DNA from: Alnus glutinosa
Taxonomy: Eukaryota; Streptophyta; Magnoliopsida; Fagales; Betulaceae
DNA: 64,000 nucleotides
Direction of reading: 5' to 3'
Assembly: GCF_958979055.1 (NCBI RefSeq)
Contig: NC_084886.1
Location: 50,365,654 to 50,429,653 of the forward strand
Shown here: positions 52,324 to 64,000 of the stretch, piece by piece
Numbering within the stretch: the stretch's first letter is position 1
Layout of the letters: every line of letters starts with the position of its first letter
Notes under the pieces: generated by a model
The model's input: only the letters and a program-made list of their open reading frames with translations
What the model was told of the DNA's origin: nothing
Database searches by the model: none
Position numbers and translations under genes: made by a program

Positions 52324-52798
52324 TTTGGTTGGATCACAGTTCTCATTCTTCTCTCTCCCAGATCATTCTCTTACTAGGAGGCTGAATAGAATGCTCCACA
52401 TTTCTTTGGCCTAGTTGGATGAGCACAAATAATGGTGATGAAGTTATGTTTGAGCCCCATGGGTCAATGATACCTTTGCCAAAGATTGTTTGGCTTAATT
52501 ATTTAATAGACAAAATTATATTCTGAGAGGTTATCTTTTTTTCACAATATTTTTTTTAAAGACAAACTCTTCGCTTTATAGGCTTTAGACTTTAGTTTAC
52601 AAAGCATGATTTTTTTTTTTTTTTTTTTCTCTTAATGCCCATTAAGTAGGTTTTTAATACGTGGCAATTTTGAAGCCTTAGATTTTTAACAAGAGATCCT
52701 GACCCTTAACCGGCTCCTCTCCATTTCAAATGAACTGGAGAGGATCCGATTCGTTTCTAGAGAGGCAGTTAGAGTGAGAGAGAGAGAGAGAGGTAGAA

Positions 52799-55700
52799 AT
52801 GTACTTGAAGAAGGCGCTGTGGGCGGAGGGAGTGGCAGCGGCGAAGGCGTCGCCGGAGTCCGAGACAGAGCAGGCTCCGGCGGCTACGGCGGTGCAGGAG
52901 CTGGTGAACTCGCTGAACCGGCAGAGAGTGTACAGGGAGGTGACGCTTGCGCTGAAAACGGGGCTCCGAGACGCCCGCGCCGAGTTCTCGTTCCTGCGCG
53001 TGCGCGGCCTCCGCAGCCTCCTCAAGTTCCTCCGATCCATCGCCGAGTCCGACTCCACCATCCAGCTCTTCTGCCAGACCCAGTCCCTCCCTGAGCTCCA
53101 AGGTTTCCTTGTTCAAAACCTTAGAACTTTATCTTAAAACGACCACGTGTTGTGTTTGTTCACTACTTGCTAGTAGCAAAAAAAAATTAGGGATTCTAAG
53201 TTTGAATTACATTGCCTCGTCTAATTAGATTTGATGAATTGAAGCTTCTTTCTATGACTCTAATTCCAAACGACGACGTGTTTTTCTGTGTGTCATAACA
53301 AAAATTAGGGATATTGTGTCATCTAATTAGATTAGATTGCTGAAATGCTAGCGTGCTTCCTTCTTTTCCTTTTAATTTAGTTGTTTGTGGATAAGTGACA
53401 GAGTGAGTGAGTGAGTGAGTTCGAAGTTAGATTGCTAATGCTGGTTTACGATGAAATAGTGGTTCCGGCACTGTTTCAACATTCACTGAAAGAACCAGAG
53501 GATGAGAGTGTAGAGAATTTGGATCATATATTTGGCGTAGAGCCTTTGAAGATAACAAGCCCCTCAACCGATGCCGAAGTCGCGCTTGCGCTTCGTGTCT
53601 TGGAAGGTTGCTGTCTGCTCCATAGAGAAAGCACAGCTTTGGCCCATCACCATAAGGCAATTCCGGTATCTTCTATATGGCCTTGCCTTTTTGTATAAAA
53701 AACAACACGTGCTTCTATTATCTTGTCCCTTAGCTTGTTGTTTTGTTGTTACTAATTGCATGTTGTATGAGATGTACTGTGAGATTTAAACAAAAATCGT
53801 TCTGTCGAGAATGATATAGCCATGTGAGTTTCATGTTTATCACGATGCAAATGAACCCTGCCCCACAAGAAATCTGCCGCAGGAAAATTCTCCTTTGTCC
53901 CTATTTATTTGTAGCACAAAACAATAGATTCCACACCTACCTTCTATGGATTCAGACTTAGAACTAGTTTTCTATTATGCAGGTTTTAATGGAAATATTA
54001 TCCACTCGTGGAGTACTCGAGCAAGGCGCATGCTTAGATGCTTTAGTCTCGATAATGTTGGATTCGTCAGCCAATCAAATGGTATTGTGACTCTTCTTTA
54101 GCTGTCCATTATTTATGGATCAGACTTTTTGTTATTCTATTTTAAAATCTATTGGCCAAACAATGACCATTTTTTTTTTCTAGCTGGTTTCTGATTATAG
54201 TTAGTAGTACCCTTTATATATATATATATATTTATATATTTCTGTTTCAGTTAATCAAGGTGTAATTAGTATTTTGTTACTTCTATCTATGGTTGTATGG
54301 CCTTAATATTCATTTGAGTATTGTCAAGAGTGGAGATGAGTTTCTAGAATGAGGCTGATAAGATTTGGCCCATCACAGTTGCCTTACTGGCCAAAGAGCA
54401 TAGATCTTTCACTCTTGATGCTTAGCATAGATTTTGTCTGGATCTTGAAGCCAAAGAATCCTCCTGACATTTCTAATTGACTTTTGTGTTTGATGAAGTT
54501 TTCCATATACTCCTTTTAACATGTGTGTGTACTTTGGTCCTTATGTACTAGGATTTTGAAGCATGTAATGGTATTGAGGAAGTTGCAGAGATCATAAGAA
54601 ACAAACAAGGGGATGAGAATCTCAGGTATGGGAAGTTGTTGAATTTTATCTAACATTAACCTCCATTATGAAATGTGATGCAGTTCCTCTCTGATGGCAA
54701 TAACAAATCTCTTTTACTTTCCTTATAGTCCATGTCTCCGTGTTCTATGTTTGCATTTGTCAAATACATTAACAACTTATTAGCTGGCCTGCTCGTTTGG
54801 AATATTACTATGGAACAATGGTGGATAAGAAGATTTTTCTCAACTTAAAGGTCTTTCTAATGCTAGCCCCCAAAATGTGCTACAAACATGTCAGAGAGAT
54901 TTTCACTTTATATAAGAAGTTCTATATGTTTGTTGTCTCTCCCCCCCTATCTCTCCTTATGAATCTCCATGCCCCTTTATCTTTTCCTTTTCCTTTTCTT
55001 TTATCGGAGTGGTTATGTGGTTGTGGTCAAGGTGTCTTTCTTATCCTTTCAACTCAAAAAACCGACCCACCATTGAAACCTTAGTAATATTCCCAATGGT
55101 CTAGAAAGTTAGTTTTTGTTATTTTCTGCGGGTTTTCTTTCCAAATGATTGTATGGTGTTAGATTTGTAATCTAATAAGTGAGCTCAGAGGAGATTTTTA
55201 TATGTTGTTTTCAAAATATAAAAATAAAGGAAAAAAACTTCACTTATAACCCCTGGTTTTCATCATTTTTGCAATTAAGTACTCAAACTTTAAAAAGTGT
55301 TAATTTAGGGTATCTATCTTTCATTCTTTTTTCTTCAATTTTAACCATCTTTTAGAATTTTCCATTAAATCCTATCAAAATACTTGTGTTTTTTGTTTTT
55401 TTTTTAAATATATATATATATATAAATTTTAAAAGATTCGGGCATGAGTATTTTTGTAAATTCTATTAAATTTTGACAAACACCTAAATCTTTTCAATTT
55501 TTTTTTTATTTTTTTCCTAAACAAAAAAAAGAAAGTAGAGTATTCTGGAAATTTTGACAAGATTTATTGAAAAATTTTAAGGACGGTTGAAATTGAAAAA
55601 AAAGATGAATACCCTAAATTCTTTTTAAAGTTTGAGTACTTAATTACCAAAGTGATGAAAGATTATAAGTGAAGTTTTCCCTAAAAAGAATCTAAAAGTA

Positions 55701-56457
55701 GAGCTTTCAACGAGACATAAAATTGGACGAAATGGGATATTTTTGGCCAAAACAAGTTCCAAATATTTTCTAGTTTCTTTTCAATTATACTATAGTAAAC
55801 CTTTGAAGTCCTTGCAACAAATTCTTTACAACACCTTTTCAAACATAGCTACATGATTGGAGGCTTGCAGTGCTTGCCGCCTTCTTTTGCCAGACTACCA
55901 TTTTTGTTGTGAGCTTTATCCATTTATACTGGAGTTTTTTTGACTCCGCATCTAACCCACTATTGATCTAAAAAGTAAATTCTTGTCTACCTTCCTCTTG
56001 TTGATACCCTAGTTAATTTGATTAGGTAAGCTCTGTAGGAGGGAACTGTCATCATTAAGACTGGTGATTGTGCCTATTGACATATGGGTAGGATATGATA
56101 TACTGGTTCTGACTTCTTAATAATATCTCTCTTCCCTAAACCCCCACCCCCTCTCTTCCTTATTGTCTGGCTGTGATAGTTCTTACTAATTCAATACATA
56201 GTGATAAGAAATGTCTTCTTCCTGTGATTAGGTTGAAATGTGGTGAATTCTTGTTGCTACTCATAGGGCATGTGAATGGGAGAGAAAGGCCTCCCTTGGC
56301 AGCCATACACGAGGACGTAAGACGACTTCTTGGAGAGAAATCTGCCTCCTTGATATGGGCAGCCAGTCAATTTGGCTCAACACTTGATCCCAAGGAAAGA
56401 CTGACGGCGTTGCACATCCAGGCTCGTAGGGTGCTCGAGTCACTCGACCTTTACTGA
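52799..56457 (+). CDS. CDC14 (SIN component)-like / ARM-fold protein
   Basis: Five exons: 52799-53102, 53460-53665, 53983-54081, 54552-54625 and 56232-56457. All use GT-AG with matching phase, totalling 909 nt (302 aa plus stop). The protein starts MYLKKALWAEGVAAAK. It contains RQRVYREVTLALKTGLRDAR, EFSFLRVRGLRSLLKFLRS, IFGVEPLKITSPSTDAEVAL and GEKSASLIWAASQFGSTLD, ending VLESLDLY. This resembles the single-copy plant proteins annotated as cell division control protein 14 (septation initiation network component), not the CDC14 phosphatase. Function in plants is largely unknown. Exon 1 is unusually GC-rich. The gene ends 243 bp from the convergent PPR gene. Its promoter side is occupied by a MULE. 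Confidence 0.87.
55229..55680. mobile_element. Long-arm foldback MITE in intron 4
   Basis: The left arm (ggaaaaaaacttcacttata, then aattaagtactcaaacttt and ttagggtat) and the right arm (its near-perfect complement, ending ataagtgaagttttcc) pair over roughly 80 bp around an AT-rich centre. No certain target duplication. Similar half-copies appear near 16150-16245. Confidence 0.7.
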
Positions 56458-56700
56458 ATCTTAACATAGGAATTTTGCTCTTTCGACAATGTTCAGTATT
56501 CCTAGTGGCATGTCCATCTGTTGTCTAGAAGATACAAATAGAAAAGGCCCCATTCTTAGCCATTTTTCTTTTCCTCTCTATCTGTAACTTGTTTTGATTC
56601 TGGGTTAAAAGGCTAATCAAGGAAGAATGTTTCACAAAGTTATCTTTAGAAACTCTACCTTTATATTATGTACAATACAACAAGCAGCTCCAATGTCTTC
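56458..56700. other. Convergent 3' flanks of the CDC14-like and PPR genes
   Basis: 243 bp that must hold the 3' UTRs of both genes, so their transcripts may overlap. Confidence 0.5.
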
Positions 56701-59241
56701 TTATTGTTGCCCTCTTTTCATGTAAATAATCAAATTATTCAAAGTAGAATATATCTCCTCTGCTTGCTTGTGTGATTTGTCATTTGCAAGAAAAACATGA
56801 ATCTCATTTTTATCTTCAATCCAACTGCATCCTGGGCTCTTCTCCATTCCTCTTTCTTTCATCATCTGTCTTGTTTTAGCTACATCATCCCATCTCCCTG
56901 CATAAGCATATAAGTTTGCTAATAGAACATAGTTCGCAGTATTATGTGGTTCCAACTCTATGAGCCGTTCTGCTGCGACTTCTCCTACTGCTACATTACT
57001 CCAGACAACACATCCTCCAAGCAAAGCCCTCCACGCTACTGCATCAGGTTCAATGGGAATTTTCTTAATAAGTTCATAAGCTTCGTTTAGCTGGCCTGCC
57101 CGGCTTAAGAGATCAACCATGCATGTATAGTGTTTCAGTGTGGGTTTCAAATTATAATATCCCATCATATCAAAGAATTCATGACCTGTTTCGAGTGATC
57201 CGGTTCGAACACATGAAGAGAGAACTGATAGAAAAGTCACATGGTCTGGTCTAAAACCATTTTCCAACATTCTACGAAACAATGCAATTCCCTCAACTCC
57301 ATGTCCGTGCATGGCATATGCTGTAAGCATGGCATTATGAGAAACCAAATTAGGGTTCTTGATCCTGTTATAAGCCAGCAACGCATGCTTTATACTTCCG
57401 CATTTTGCATACATGTCCAAAAGCACCACTCCGATTTGGATGTCTGAGTCATAACCACATCTGATTGAATGTGCATGAACCTGCTTACCTCGCTCAATCG
57501 TCGCCAACCTCGAGCATGCCGGTAAAATTATTCCAACTGTGTATATATCAGGCCTTAAATGAGAAGACTGCATTTCAGTGAACAATTTCATGGCTAAATC
57601 ATAATGGTCATTTTCCACATGACCTGAAATAACACCGTTCCATGTATACACATTTGGCTCAAAGCCATCTCCTTTCATCTTTTGAATAAGATCTTGAATA
57701 TGTTCTTTCTTATTGCAGTATGCATAGCCAGAGATTAAAGCATTCCAAGTTGCTGTATCCCTTTCACTTACTTCATCAAAAGCCATTTGAGCCGCCACCA
57801 AGTCTTGGCATTTACAGTACATTTCTACCAAAGCTCCGCCGACAAAGGTGTTAGATTGCAGACCTCTAACAATGGCAAGAGAATGTACTTCCCTCCCTCG
57901 TCCCAAAGAAGCCAGATCAGCACAAGCACTAAGAGCGCTTCCTAGAGTAAATGAATCAGGTTCAAACCCTTCCATCAGTAAATCTAGAAACATGCTCAAA
58001 GCTTCATCAAACATGAAGCTAGCCGCATATCCGGAAATCATTGAGTTCCATGAAATTATATCCTTCTCAATTCTGGCTAGCTCCATCTGATCAAACAGCT
58101 CCTTGGCCTTGGAGATATCACCATTCTCGCAGTACCCAACAATCATTGTATTGTATGAGACAGCATTTTTCATTGAAAACTTTGAAAATATCTTGAAAGC
58201 ACTCCCCATATCAGCACACCTCCTATACATGTCAACTAGTCCATTAACAGCAAAAGGGTTAGACATAAACCCATGTCTTGTAATATAGCCATGGAGTTCC
58301 TTGCCAAGGCTTAGCTTTCCTAGTCTAGCACAAGCAGGAAGAACGCTTGCTAGGGTTCGTGCATTTGGTTCAAATCCTGCTGCTTGCATTCTGTAAAGCA
58401 GCTCAATGGCTTCTTCATCATAACCATTCTGCGAAAACCCTCCAATAACTGCACTCCAAGAAACAAGATTGGGCGTCAAATCATCCAAAGACATTCTTTC
58501 CAGAAACTCCAACGCCTCGTAAACCATCTCATTGGCAGTGCAAGCCGTGACAATAGAATTCCATGAAACACAGTCCTTTTTGGGCATCTTTGCTAAAACC
58601 TTCTTAGCATCATCTAAGCTTTTACATTTGCCATACATATCTATCAGAGCATTAGCCACATATATATTTGAAGCAAACTGATACTTCACCACAATCCCAT
58701 GTAACTGTCTCCCAAGTTCTACTATCCCAAGACCACTACAAATCTTAAAGACTACTGGAAACACGAAAAACTCCAACCCAATATCTACGAATTGTAATTC
58801 TTGATAGAGCAAAAGAGCTTCCTCGAAGAACCCCTGATCCACATGCAAGCTGAGAATGGCAGTCCAACAATACAAGTTTCTAAGCGGCATTGTTTCAAAC
58901 AACAGATTCGCATACTCCAAACAGCCACATCTCCCGTACATTTGGAGCAACTTGGTTTCTATAAACTCATGCCCATGAAACCCAGATTTAATTGCGTCGG
59001 CGTGTATCTGCTTCCCAAAACTTGGGCATTTACAAGATTCAAGAATTGAGGCATATGTGGTTGAATCCAAGGGTTTGTCAAGTATGGATAAGTGGGTATG
59101 CTTGGTCCGCAGAGAAATGTGCATGGATTGGTGGGTTGTTTTAGGAACCCCAAAGGAGAGGATATTGGGTTTGTTAGGTCCATTAGGGGCAAGTGGTCGT
59201 GGTGGTGAGTGAGTGATGGGTTCCAAAACTTGAAAAGGCAT
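56701..59241 (-). CDS. Pentatricopeptide repeat protein (PLS subfamily, E-type end)
   Basis: A single uninterrupted 846-codon frame starting at the ATG at 59241. From about residue 60 onward it is built of tandem PPR motifs of the P, L and S kinds (for example [21 protein letters not shown] and [21 protein letters not shown]). It ends with E/E+ type sequence ([39 protein letters not shown]) and no DYW deaminase motif. The first ~45 residues are rich in Pro, Ser, Thr and His and could be an organelle transit peptide. Such proteins bind RNA in plastids or mitochondria and usually specify C-to-U editing sites, with deaminase supplied by a partner. Intronless structure is normal for the family. 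The target RNA cannot be inferred here. Confidence 0.95.
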   Translation of the reverse strand: MPFQVLEPITHSPPRPLAPNGPNKPNILSFGVPKTTHQSMHISLRTKHTHLSILDKPLDSTTYASILESCKCPSFGKQIHADAIKSGFHGHEFIETKLLQMYGRCGCLEYANLLFETMPLRNLYCWTAILSLHVDQGFFEEALLLYQELQFVDIGLEFFVFPVVFKICSGLGIVELGRQLHGIVVKYQFASNIYVANALIDMYGKCKSLDDAKKVLAKMPKKDCVSWNSIVTACTANEMVYEALEFLERMSLDDLTPNLVSWSAVIGGFSQNGYDEEAIELLYRMQAAGFEPNARTLASVLPACARLGKLSLGKELHGYITRHGFMSNPFAVNGLVDMYRRCADMGSAFKIFSKFSMKNAVSYNTMIVGYCENGDISKAKELFDQMELARIEKDIISWNSMISGYAASFMFDEALSMFLDLLMEGFEPDSFTLGSALSACADLASLGRGREVHSLAIVRGLQSNTFVGGALVEMYCKCQDLVAAQMAFDEVSERDTATWNALISGYAYCNKKEHIQDLIQKMKGDGFEPNVYTWNGVISGHVENDHYDLAMKLFTEMQSSHLRPDIYTVGIILPACSRLATIERGKQVHAHSIRCGYDSDIQIGVVLLDMYAKCGSIKHALLAYNRIKNPNLVSHNAMLTAYAMHGHGVEGIALFRRMLENGFRPDHVTFLSVLSSCVRTGSLETGHEFFDMMGYYNLKPTLKHYTCMVDLLSRAGQLNEAYELIKKIPIEPDAVAWRALLGGCVVWSNVAVGEVAAERLIELEPHNTANYVLLANLYAYAGRWDDVAKTRQMMKERGMEKSPGCSWIEDKNEIHVFLANDKSHKQAEEIYSTLNNLIIYMKRGQQ

Positions 59242-59866
59242 TTTGGCTGTGACTGTGGAGTGAGCTAGGGATTCATTGCAAAAAGGACTATATTAAGGCA
59301 ACAGGCGGCTATTATTCTTAGAATGAAAGATTGTCACGTCAGCGATCTTCAATTTTGAATTTCATCCCTAATCACTAATAGACACCAATTAATCAGGCCC
59401 TTCCGAATACTTCTTCATTTTTCAAGGAAAAAAAAAAAAAATTGCTTCGGTGGTCTTTGATGTATGACTTTTTATCAAATGGTGCTGTAATTAAGATTCA
59501 AAAATTAGTAATTTACTCCCTAAAATTTGCATTATTATCGAGAGTATTGTTACATCTTATACCCATCACAATTCCATCATACTGAGCTGATGCGACAGTA
59601 CATATTAGTCCTGGTTAAAAAAATAAAAAATCAATAATTGATGGGTACGACTACATCTGCCAAGTAGAATGAGGGTGTAGTATATAGCATTTTTATATCA
59701 TCCAAAAATTATGTTCGTCACTCATTAAATTTTTAACGTTGATATCATGTCATGTCCAATAAAATTAAGATATGTGTCTAAATAGTATGGGAGAAAGTAC
59801 ATGCTTTTTTAATTGAATTTCATCCAACTCTACTAATGTTGTTAAGAATCATGGAAGAAGCACATG
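59242..59866. other. Upstream region of the PPR gene with a degenerate MITE
   Basis: This is the 5' flank of the PPR gene. Around 59540-59700, gagtattgttacatcttataccc and, complemented from the right, aaatgctatatactacaccctc form a weak inverted pair that may be an old MITE of the GAGTAAT-ended kind. No gene is seen. Confidence 0.35.
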
Positions 59867-59961
59867 TTTTTTAATGAGTAATGCTAGAAACCATACTTTT
59901 ATCCCACAAGTATCACATAATGCCGTCGTGGAAGTCTCAATCAACCTTTGGATCAGTCTTT

Positions 59962-60030
<69 letters not shown>

Positions 60031-60104
60031 CAAATATTGATTGGGACTGTCACGTCAGCATTATAGGATAAAAATATGGTATATAACATTACTCATTTTT
60101 AATA
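59867..60104. mobile_element. Mutator-type MITE with internal (TA)n
   Basis: The body is 59876-60095. The ends gagtaatgctagaaaccatac and, complemented, gagtaatgttatataccatat form an inverted repeat extending through ttttatcc. The flanking 9 bp match at 8 of 9 positions (ttttttaat and atttttaat). The centre has a TA microsatellite, 59965-60026. Confidence 0.75.
59965..60026. repeat. (TA)n microsatellite inside the MITE
   Basis: About 31 TA units in the middle of the Mutator-type MITE; a likely polymorphic site. Confidence 0.97.
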
Positions 60105-60301
60105 TCATGGGAGAAGCACATACGTTTTCAATCAAATTTCCCCCAACTATGTTAATATTGTTAAAAAAGCGTGTGGTATAGACTAAATTGTTCAAAATGT
60201 TTTCTTTTTAAAGCTTTTGAGATCAAAAAAAGTTGATGAGAAAAGATGATCATATGATCATATGAACTACGCATAAAACACAATTCTGATTCATATGATT
60301 A

Positions 60302-63300
60302 TGTTAGGGAATGAACAAGTAGAGGATGATTGAGTCGGGTATCTCTGGTATTAGAATAGGAGTCTTATGTCTATGTTATTGCTTTGTTATTGAGTTGTTA
60401 TTAGTACTGTTTGGGTAGGATTCTTGCTGGACAGTTTCTGTTATTAATATTTATTAGGAGTCTTGCTCTCTCAACGTGGCCAATGTTGACAGCAAGAGTA
60501 GATATATGCAGTAGGTATCTTTAGCTTTATCTGCATGGTTATGTTATTGCTTTCAATTAGCTTAGTAGAGTCCTATGTTAATGCTTTATTTTAGATAAGC
60601 TTTACAGTGTTAGTGTTGAGGAAGGAATGTTCCGTCTGTGGTTCAATCTTATTAAGGTTATTCATTTATTTAAAGAGATGAACGTTGTTTATTAAAGGTA
60701 TCAAATAATTAATCCAAACTTTGTGTTTGACAAAGAGTCACAGGATCTTCTGATTTCCTACCGCTAGTTCTTTCAAAATTAGCAAAATAGGTAAGAACAA
60801 GAAGCAGGATTCTGCTTCTATTCTTCCCGAAGGTCGAGTTACTAGATCCGTTACGAAATCACATAACAAGTTGGTATCAGAGCCAAGTTCGTCTACAATG
60901 GCCGATCCACGAATGGACCGATTGGAAGCGCAAATTTCCAGTCTTCAATCCGTGTTAGAGAAGCTCATGAAACACAGTTCAGATCAAGCCAAAACATTGG
61001 CTGACAATTCCAAGATGGTGACAGCAAATTCCAAAAATATGGCAGAAATCAACAATGTTCTATCCCAAAGCGGAAAGAATGTTGGAGAAAATTCTGTATC
61101 CAAAAATAAAGACAAGACAGTCCACAACTCTTCAACCGCTTCAAAATTAACAAAGCTGGATTTTCCAAGATACAACAGGGAGGAGGATCTGACCAGCTGG
61201 ATTTGTCGAGTAGAGCAATTCTTTGAGTTTCAAAGAACCGAAAACCATGAAAAGATCCTTATGGCAGCTTACCATCTCGAAGGAGAAGCTCATATGTGGT
61301 ATCAATTAATCCGTGAAAGCGAGGAAATCTTAATGTGGGAATCCTTGAAGGTAGCACTCCACATCTGCTATGGCCCAACCGTGTATGAAGATCATTTCGG
61401 CAATCTCACGAAGTTGCAGCAAACCGGGACTGTGAAGGAATATCATATGCAATTTGAACAACTCCTGAGCCGTGTGGGAAGAATGTCACAACCCCATCAG
61501 TTGGGGTGTTTCATCAGTGGGCTTAAAGGGACTCTGAAGACAGAGGTACAAGCCTCACGCCCCAATTCGTTAACTGAGGCCATCGGTGTGGCTAGGCTTT
61601 ACGAAGCACGTAATCTCAGCATGAAGAAATCTCCTATTTACGAAGACAGACGCATAGGACCCAGAGATGCGTTTCCTCCGTTGCCATCATCCAATTTGAC
61701 CTGCAACAAACCAATTCCAAGTCGTCGTCTCTCACCAGCAGAGATGCAGGATCGCCGGTCAAAGGGGTTATGCTTCAATTGCGACGACAAATTTATTCCC
61801 GGACATCGATGCAAAAAATTATTTGTCATAGAAGGGATATACACGAAAGAGGAAGAAGGAGCAGAAGCCGAAGACCATGACAATCAGGAGTGGTTTAGGG
61901 AGCAACCGATCATATCCCTCCAAGCTTTGACGGGAACTCCAAATCCTCACACCATGCGTGTAGGTGGGTATTTGGGTAACTTGAGGGTGATAGTGTTGAT
62001 GGATTCGGGAAGCACCCACAATTTCCTCAACCCTCAAATAGCCCATCAACTGGGATTGAAACCCAAAGAAGGAGGAATGAACGTAACAATGGCCAATAGG
62101 GAGAAAATTAGCTGTACCGGGTTGTGTACATTGGTCTTAATTTGGCTACAAGGTGAGCCCTTCTTGGTTGATTTTTTTATACTAACTATGGATGTCTGTG
62201 AAGTAGTCTTGGGTACACAGTGGCTACGCACATTAGGGCCAATTTGGTGGGATTTTACTATTTTGTTGATGAGGTTTAAATGGAAAATTAATGAATTGGA
62301 GTTGAGAGGTATTCGGCCTCCAGTAAATCGGATAGTAGAGGAACAAGAGATTCAGAGGGAGCTGAAGAAAATAAGGTGCGGCTGGGTGTGCCACGTTCAA
62401 CCCTGCCTAAAAAGGAACCATGCCCAGATGCGGTTACATGCAATTGTGCTTGGGGCTCAACAAACAGGAAAAGAATCGATGGACCAACAGGTTTCTATCA
62501 TCTTGAGTGAGTTTGATGAATTATTCAAAGAACCACGGGGGTTATCCCCTACAAGAAGCCACGACCATCAAATTCGGTTGACACCTGGAAGTGGACCAAC
62601 AAATGTCCGGCCCTATAGATATCCCTACTACCAAAAAATTGAAATTGAAAAAATGGTTTCTGCTTTGCTACAAACAGGGGTGGTTCAACCTAGCACTAGT
62701 CCATATTCCTCACCGGTGTTATTAGTGAAGAAACATGATGGTTCGTGGAGACTTTGTGTAGATTATCGTGCTTTAAACCAGGTTACGGTGAAGGACAAAT
62801 TTCCAATCCCCGTAATTGATGAGTTGCTCGACGAGCTTAGTGGAGCACAAGTGTTCTCCAAATTGGATCTCAGGTCTGGTTACCATCAGATTCGCATGGC
62901 AACCGATGACATTGAGAAAACTGCATTCCGGACTCATCACGGTCACTATGAATTTCTAGTGATGCCATTTGGGTTAACCAATGCCCTCTCAACGTTTCAG
63001 GCTCTCATGAATGTAATTTTTTCTCACTTATTGCGAAGGTATGTCTTGGTATTTTTTGATGGAGTAATGCTACATATCATCCATTTGTCCTCCTTTTGTC
63101 CCCCCAAAATTGATGTGGCTCTTAAAATCACCATTGGATCAAAATCCAATAATGATCTATTATAAATTCAATGGTGATTTTAAGAGCCACGTCAATTTTG
63201 GGAGAATAAAAGGAGGACAAGGGAATGATATGTAGCATTACTCTTTTTGATGACATTTTAATATATAGCAAGACATGGGCTGAGCATCGGCTACATCTCC

Positions 63301-64000
63301 GAGAAGTGCTTGGAATTTTACAAACTAACCAACTGTTTGTACGACGAGAGAAGTGCCAATTTGGGCAAGGTTCGGTAAGCTATTTGGGTCACATGATTTC
63401 CAGTCAAGGTGTGGCTATGGATCCAGAAAAAATTGAAGCCATGGTGCAATGGCCCAAACCAACCAACATTAAGGCTCTAAGGGGATTTTTGGGGTTAACT
63501 GGCTACTACAGAAAATTTATTCAGGACTATGGAACAATTGCTGCACCTCTGACGCTGTTACTAAAAAAAGATGCTTTCATTTGGTCAAAAGCAGCCAGCC
63601 AAGCTTTCAACAATTTAAAACACGTCATGACTACAGGTTCAGTTCTTACCTTACCCGATTTCAACAAAACATTTGTGGTGGAATGCGATGCATCAGGCAC
63701 GGGAGTAGGGGCGGTCCTCATGCAAGAGTGTAGACCTATTGCCTTTTTCAGTCAGGCGATCAAAGGTAGAAATTTATCACTTTCCACCTATGAAAAAGAA
63801 ATGATGGCTCTTATTGCAGCAGTTCAAAAGTGGCATCCATATTTACTGGGACAACGCTTTGTAGTTCGAACCGATCAAAAGAGTCTACGTCACTTGTTGG
63901 AGCAAACCATTACTACTGATGCACATCAGAAATGGTTAGTGAAATTACTTGGATATGATTTTTCTATTGAGTATAAAAAGGGTTTAGAAAATTCAGCTGC
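60302..64000 (+). mobile_element. Ty3-gypsy retrotransposon, cut by the window edge
   Basis: The 5' LTR is 60302-60868 (567 bp; starts tgttaggg, ends cataaca). A primer binding site (ttggtatcagagcc) follows directly. The polyprotein frame begins with ATG at 60898 ([12 protein letters not shown]). In order come a gag domain (about 61160-61600), a CCHC-like zinc knuckle ([16 protein letters not shown]), a protease motif (MDSGSTHNF), reverse transcriptase ([30 protein letters not shown]) and RNase H (ECDASGTGVGAVLM, TDQKSL). Order and motifs fit gypsy; the exact clade is not assigned. The copy is broken at least once, by a MITE insertion at 63062-63243. Its integrase and 3' LTR lie outside the window. 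Confidence 0.92.
63053..63252. mobile_element. 182-bp Mutator-type MITE inserted in the gypsy element
   Basis: The body is 63062-63243 with the perfect 9-bp duplication tttttgatg on both sides and inverted ends gagtaatgctacatatcat / atgatatgtagcattactc. It has the same length and near-identical sequence as the copy at 38381-38562. It lies within the reverse transcriptase region of the host element, so it moved after that element arrived. Confidence 0.94.

Larger units (their letters stand above)
49892..52762. mobile_element. Non-autonomous MULE split by an LTR retrotransposon
   Basis: The body is 49901-52753, with the 9-bp duplication tttctagag at 49892-49900 and 52754-52762. Long inverted arms: left 49901-50035 (ggattaggatcc to cttaacgggcattaag) and right, complemented, 52753-52640 (gaatcggatcc to cctacttaatgggcattaag), sharing cttggcaattttgaagcc-type sequence. 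Removing the nested LTR element leaves about 0.76 kb. The right duplication ends 36 bp before the start codon of the CDC14-like gene, so the element lies in that gene's 5' UTR or core promoter. Confidence 0.85.

Overview
The window is nuclear DNA of a flowering plant, probably a woody eudicot. Its genes have GT-AG introns and AT-rich intergenic DNA, and they belong to typical plant families (plant U-box with ARM repeats, PLS-type PPR, FAR1-related, NSR-type RRM). Mutator-like, PIF/Harbinger-like, LINE, SINE, Ty1-copia and Ty3-gypsy elements are common. The species cannot be fixed from the sequence alone.

Layout. 1-8562 (+): a four-exon U-box/ARM E3 ligase gene of about 1001 aa; its third intron holds a broken antisense copia element. 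A decayed piece of its last exon lies at 9249-9384. 9656-13568 (-): a six-exon oligopeptide transporter (733 aa) with a tRNA-type SINE in intron 1 and a long (AC)n(AT)n tract in intron 3. 13.6-19.5 kb: mostly non-coding, with a PIF-like MITE and a 48-bp tandem repeat readable as 16-aa units. 19547-26292 (-): a six-exon NSR-type RNA-binding protein gene (233 aa) that appears only when its short exons are joined; intron 1 contains an L1-like LINE. 27841-35089: a complete Mutator-like element (MULE) with long terminal inverted repeats and a perfect 9-bp target duplication. It carries a FAR1-related transposase gene and, on the other strand, a captured 3' end of a ribosomal protein eL30 gene. 35872-37055: a smaller MULE. 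37.06-42.97 kb: a tandem duplication of a segment carrying a Yippee first exon. The two copies differ by several later insertions, and each serves as the empty site for insertions in the other. 43400-44782 (+) and 48263-48930 (+): two intact two-exon Yippee-like zinc-binding protein genes. 49901-52753: a MULE split by a young non-autonomous LTR retrotransposon; the MULE sits directly upstream of a five-exon CDC14 (SIN component)-like gene (52799-56457, +, 302 aa). 56701-59241 (-): an intronless 846-aa PPR gene. 59876-60095: a MULE-type MITE. 60302-end: a Ty3-gypsy element, cut by the window edge and interrupted by a 182-bp MITE.

The clearest biology is a set of Mutator-type elements with 9-bp target duplications, several sharing the terminus GAGTAAT. 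One carries an open transposase gene whose 3' end has an in-frame, splice-competent 147-bp repeat (75-nt exon plus 72-nt intron). The second theme is a Yippee locus with three phase-compatible first exons, two of them ending in GC donor sites.
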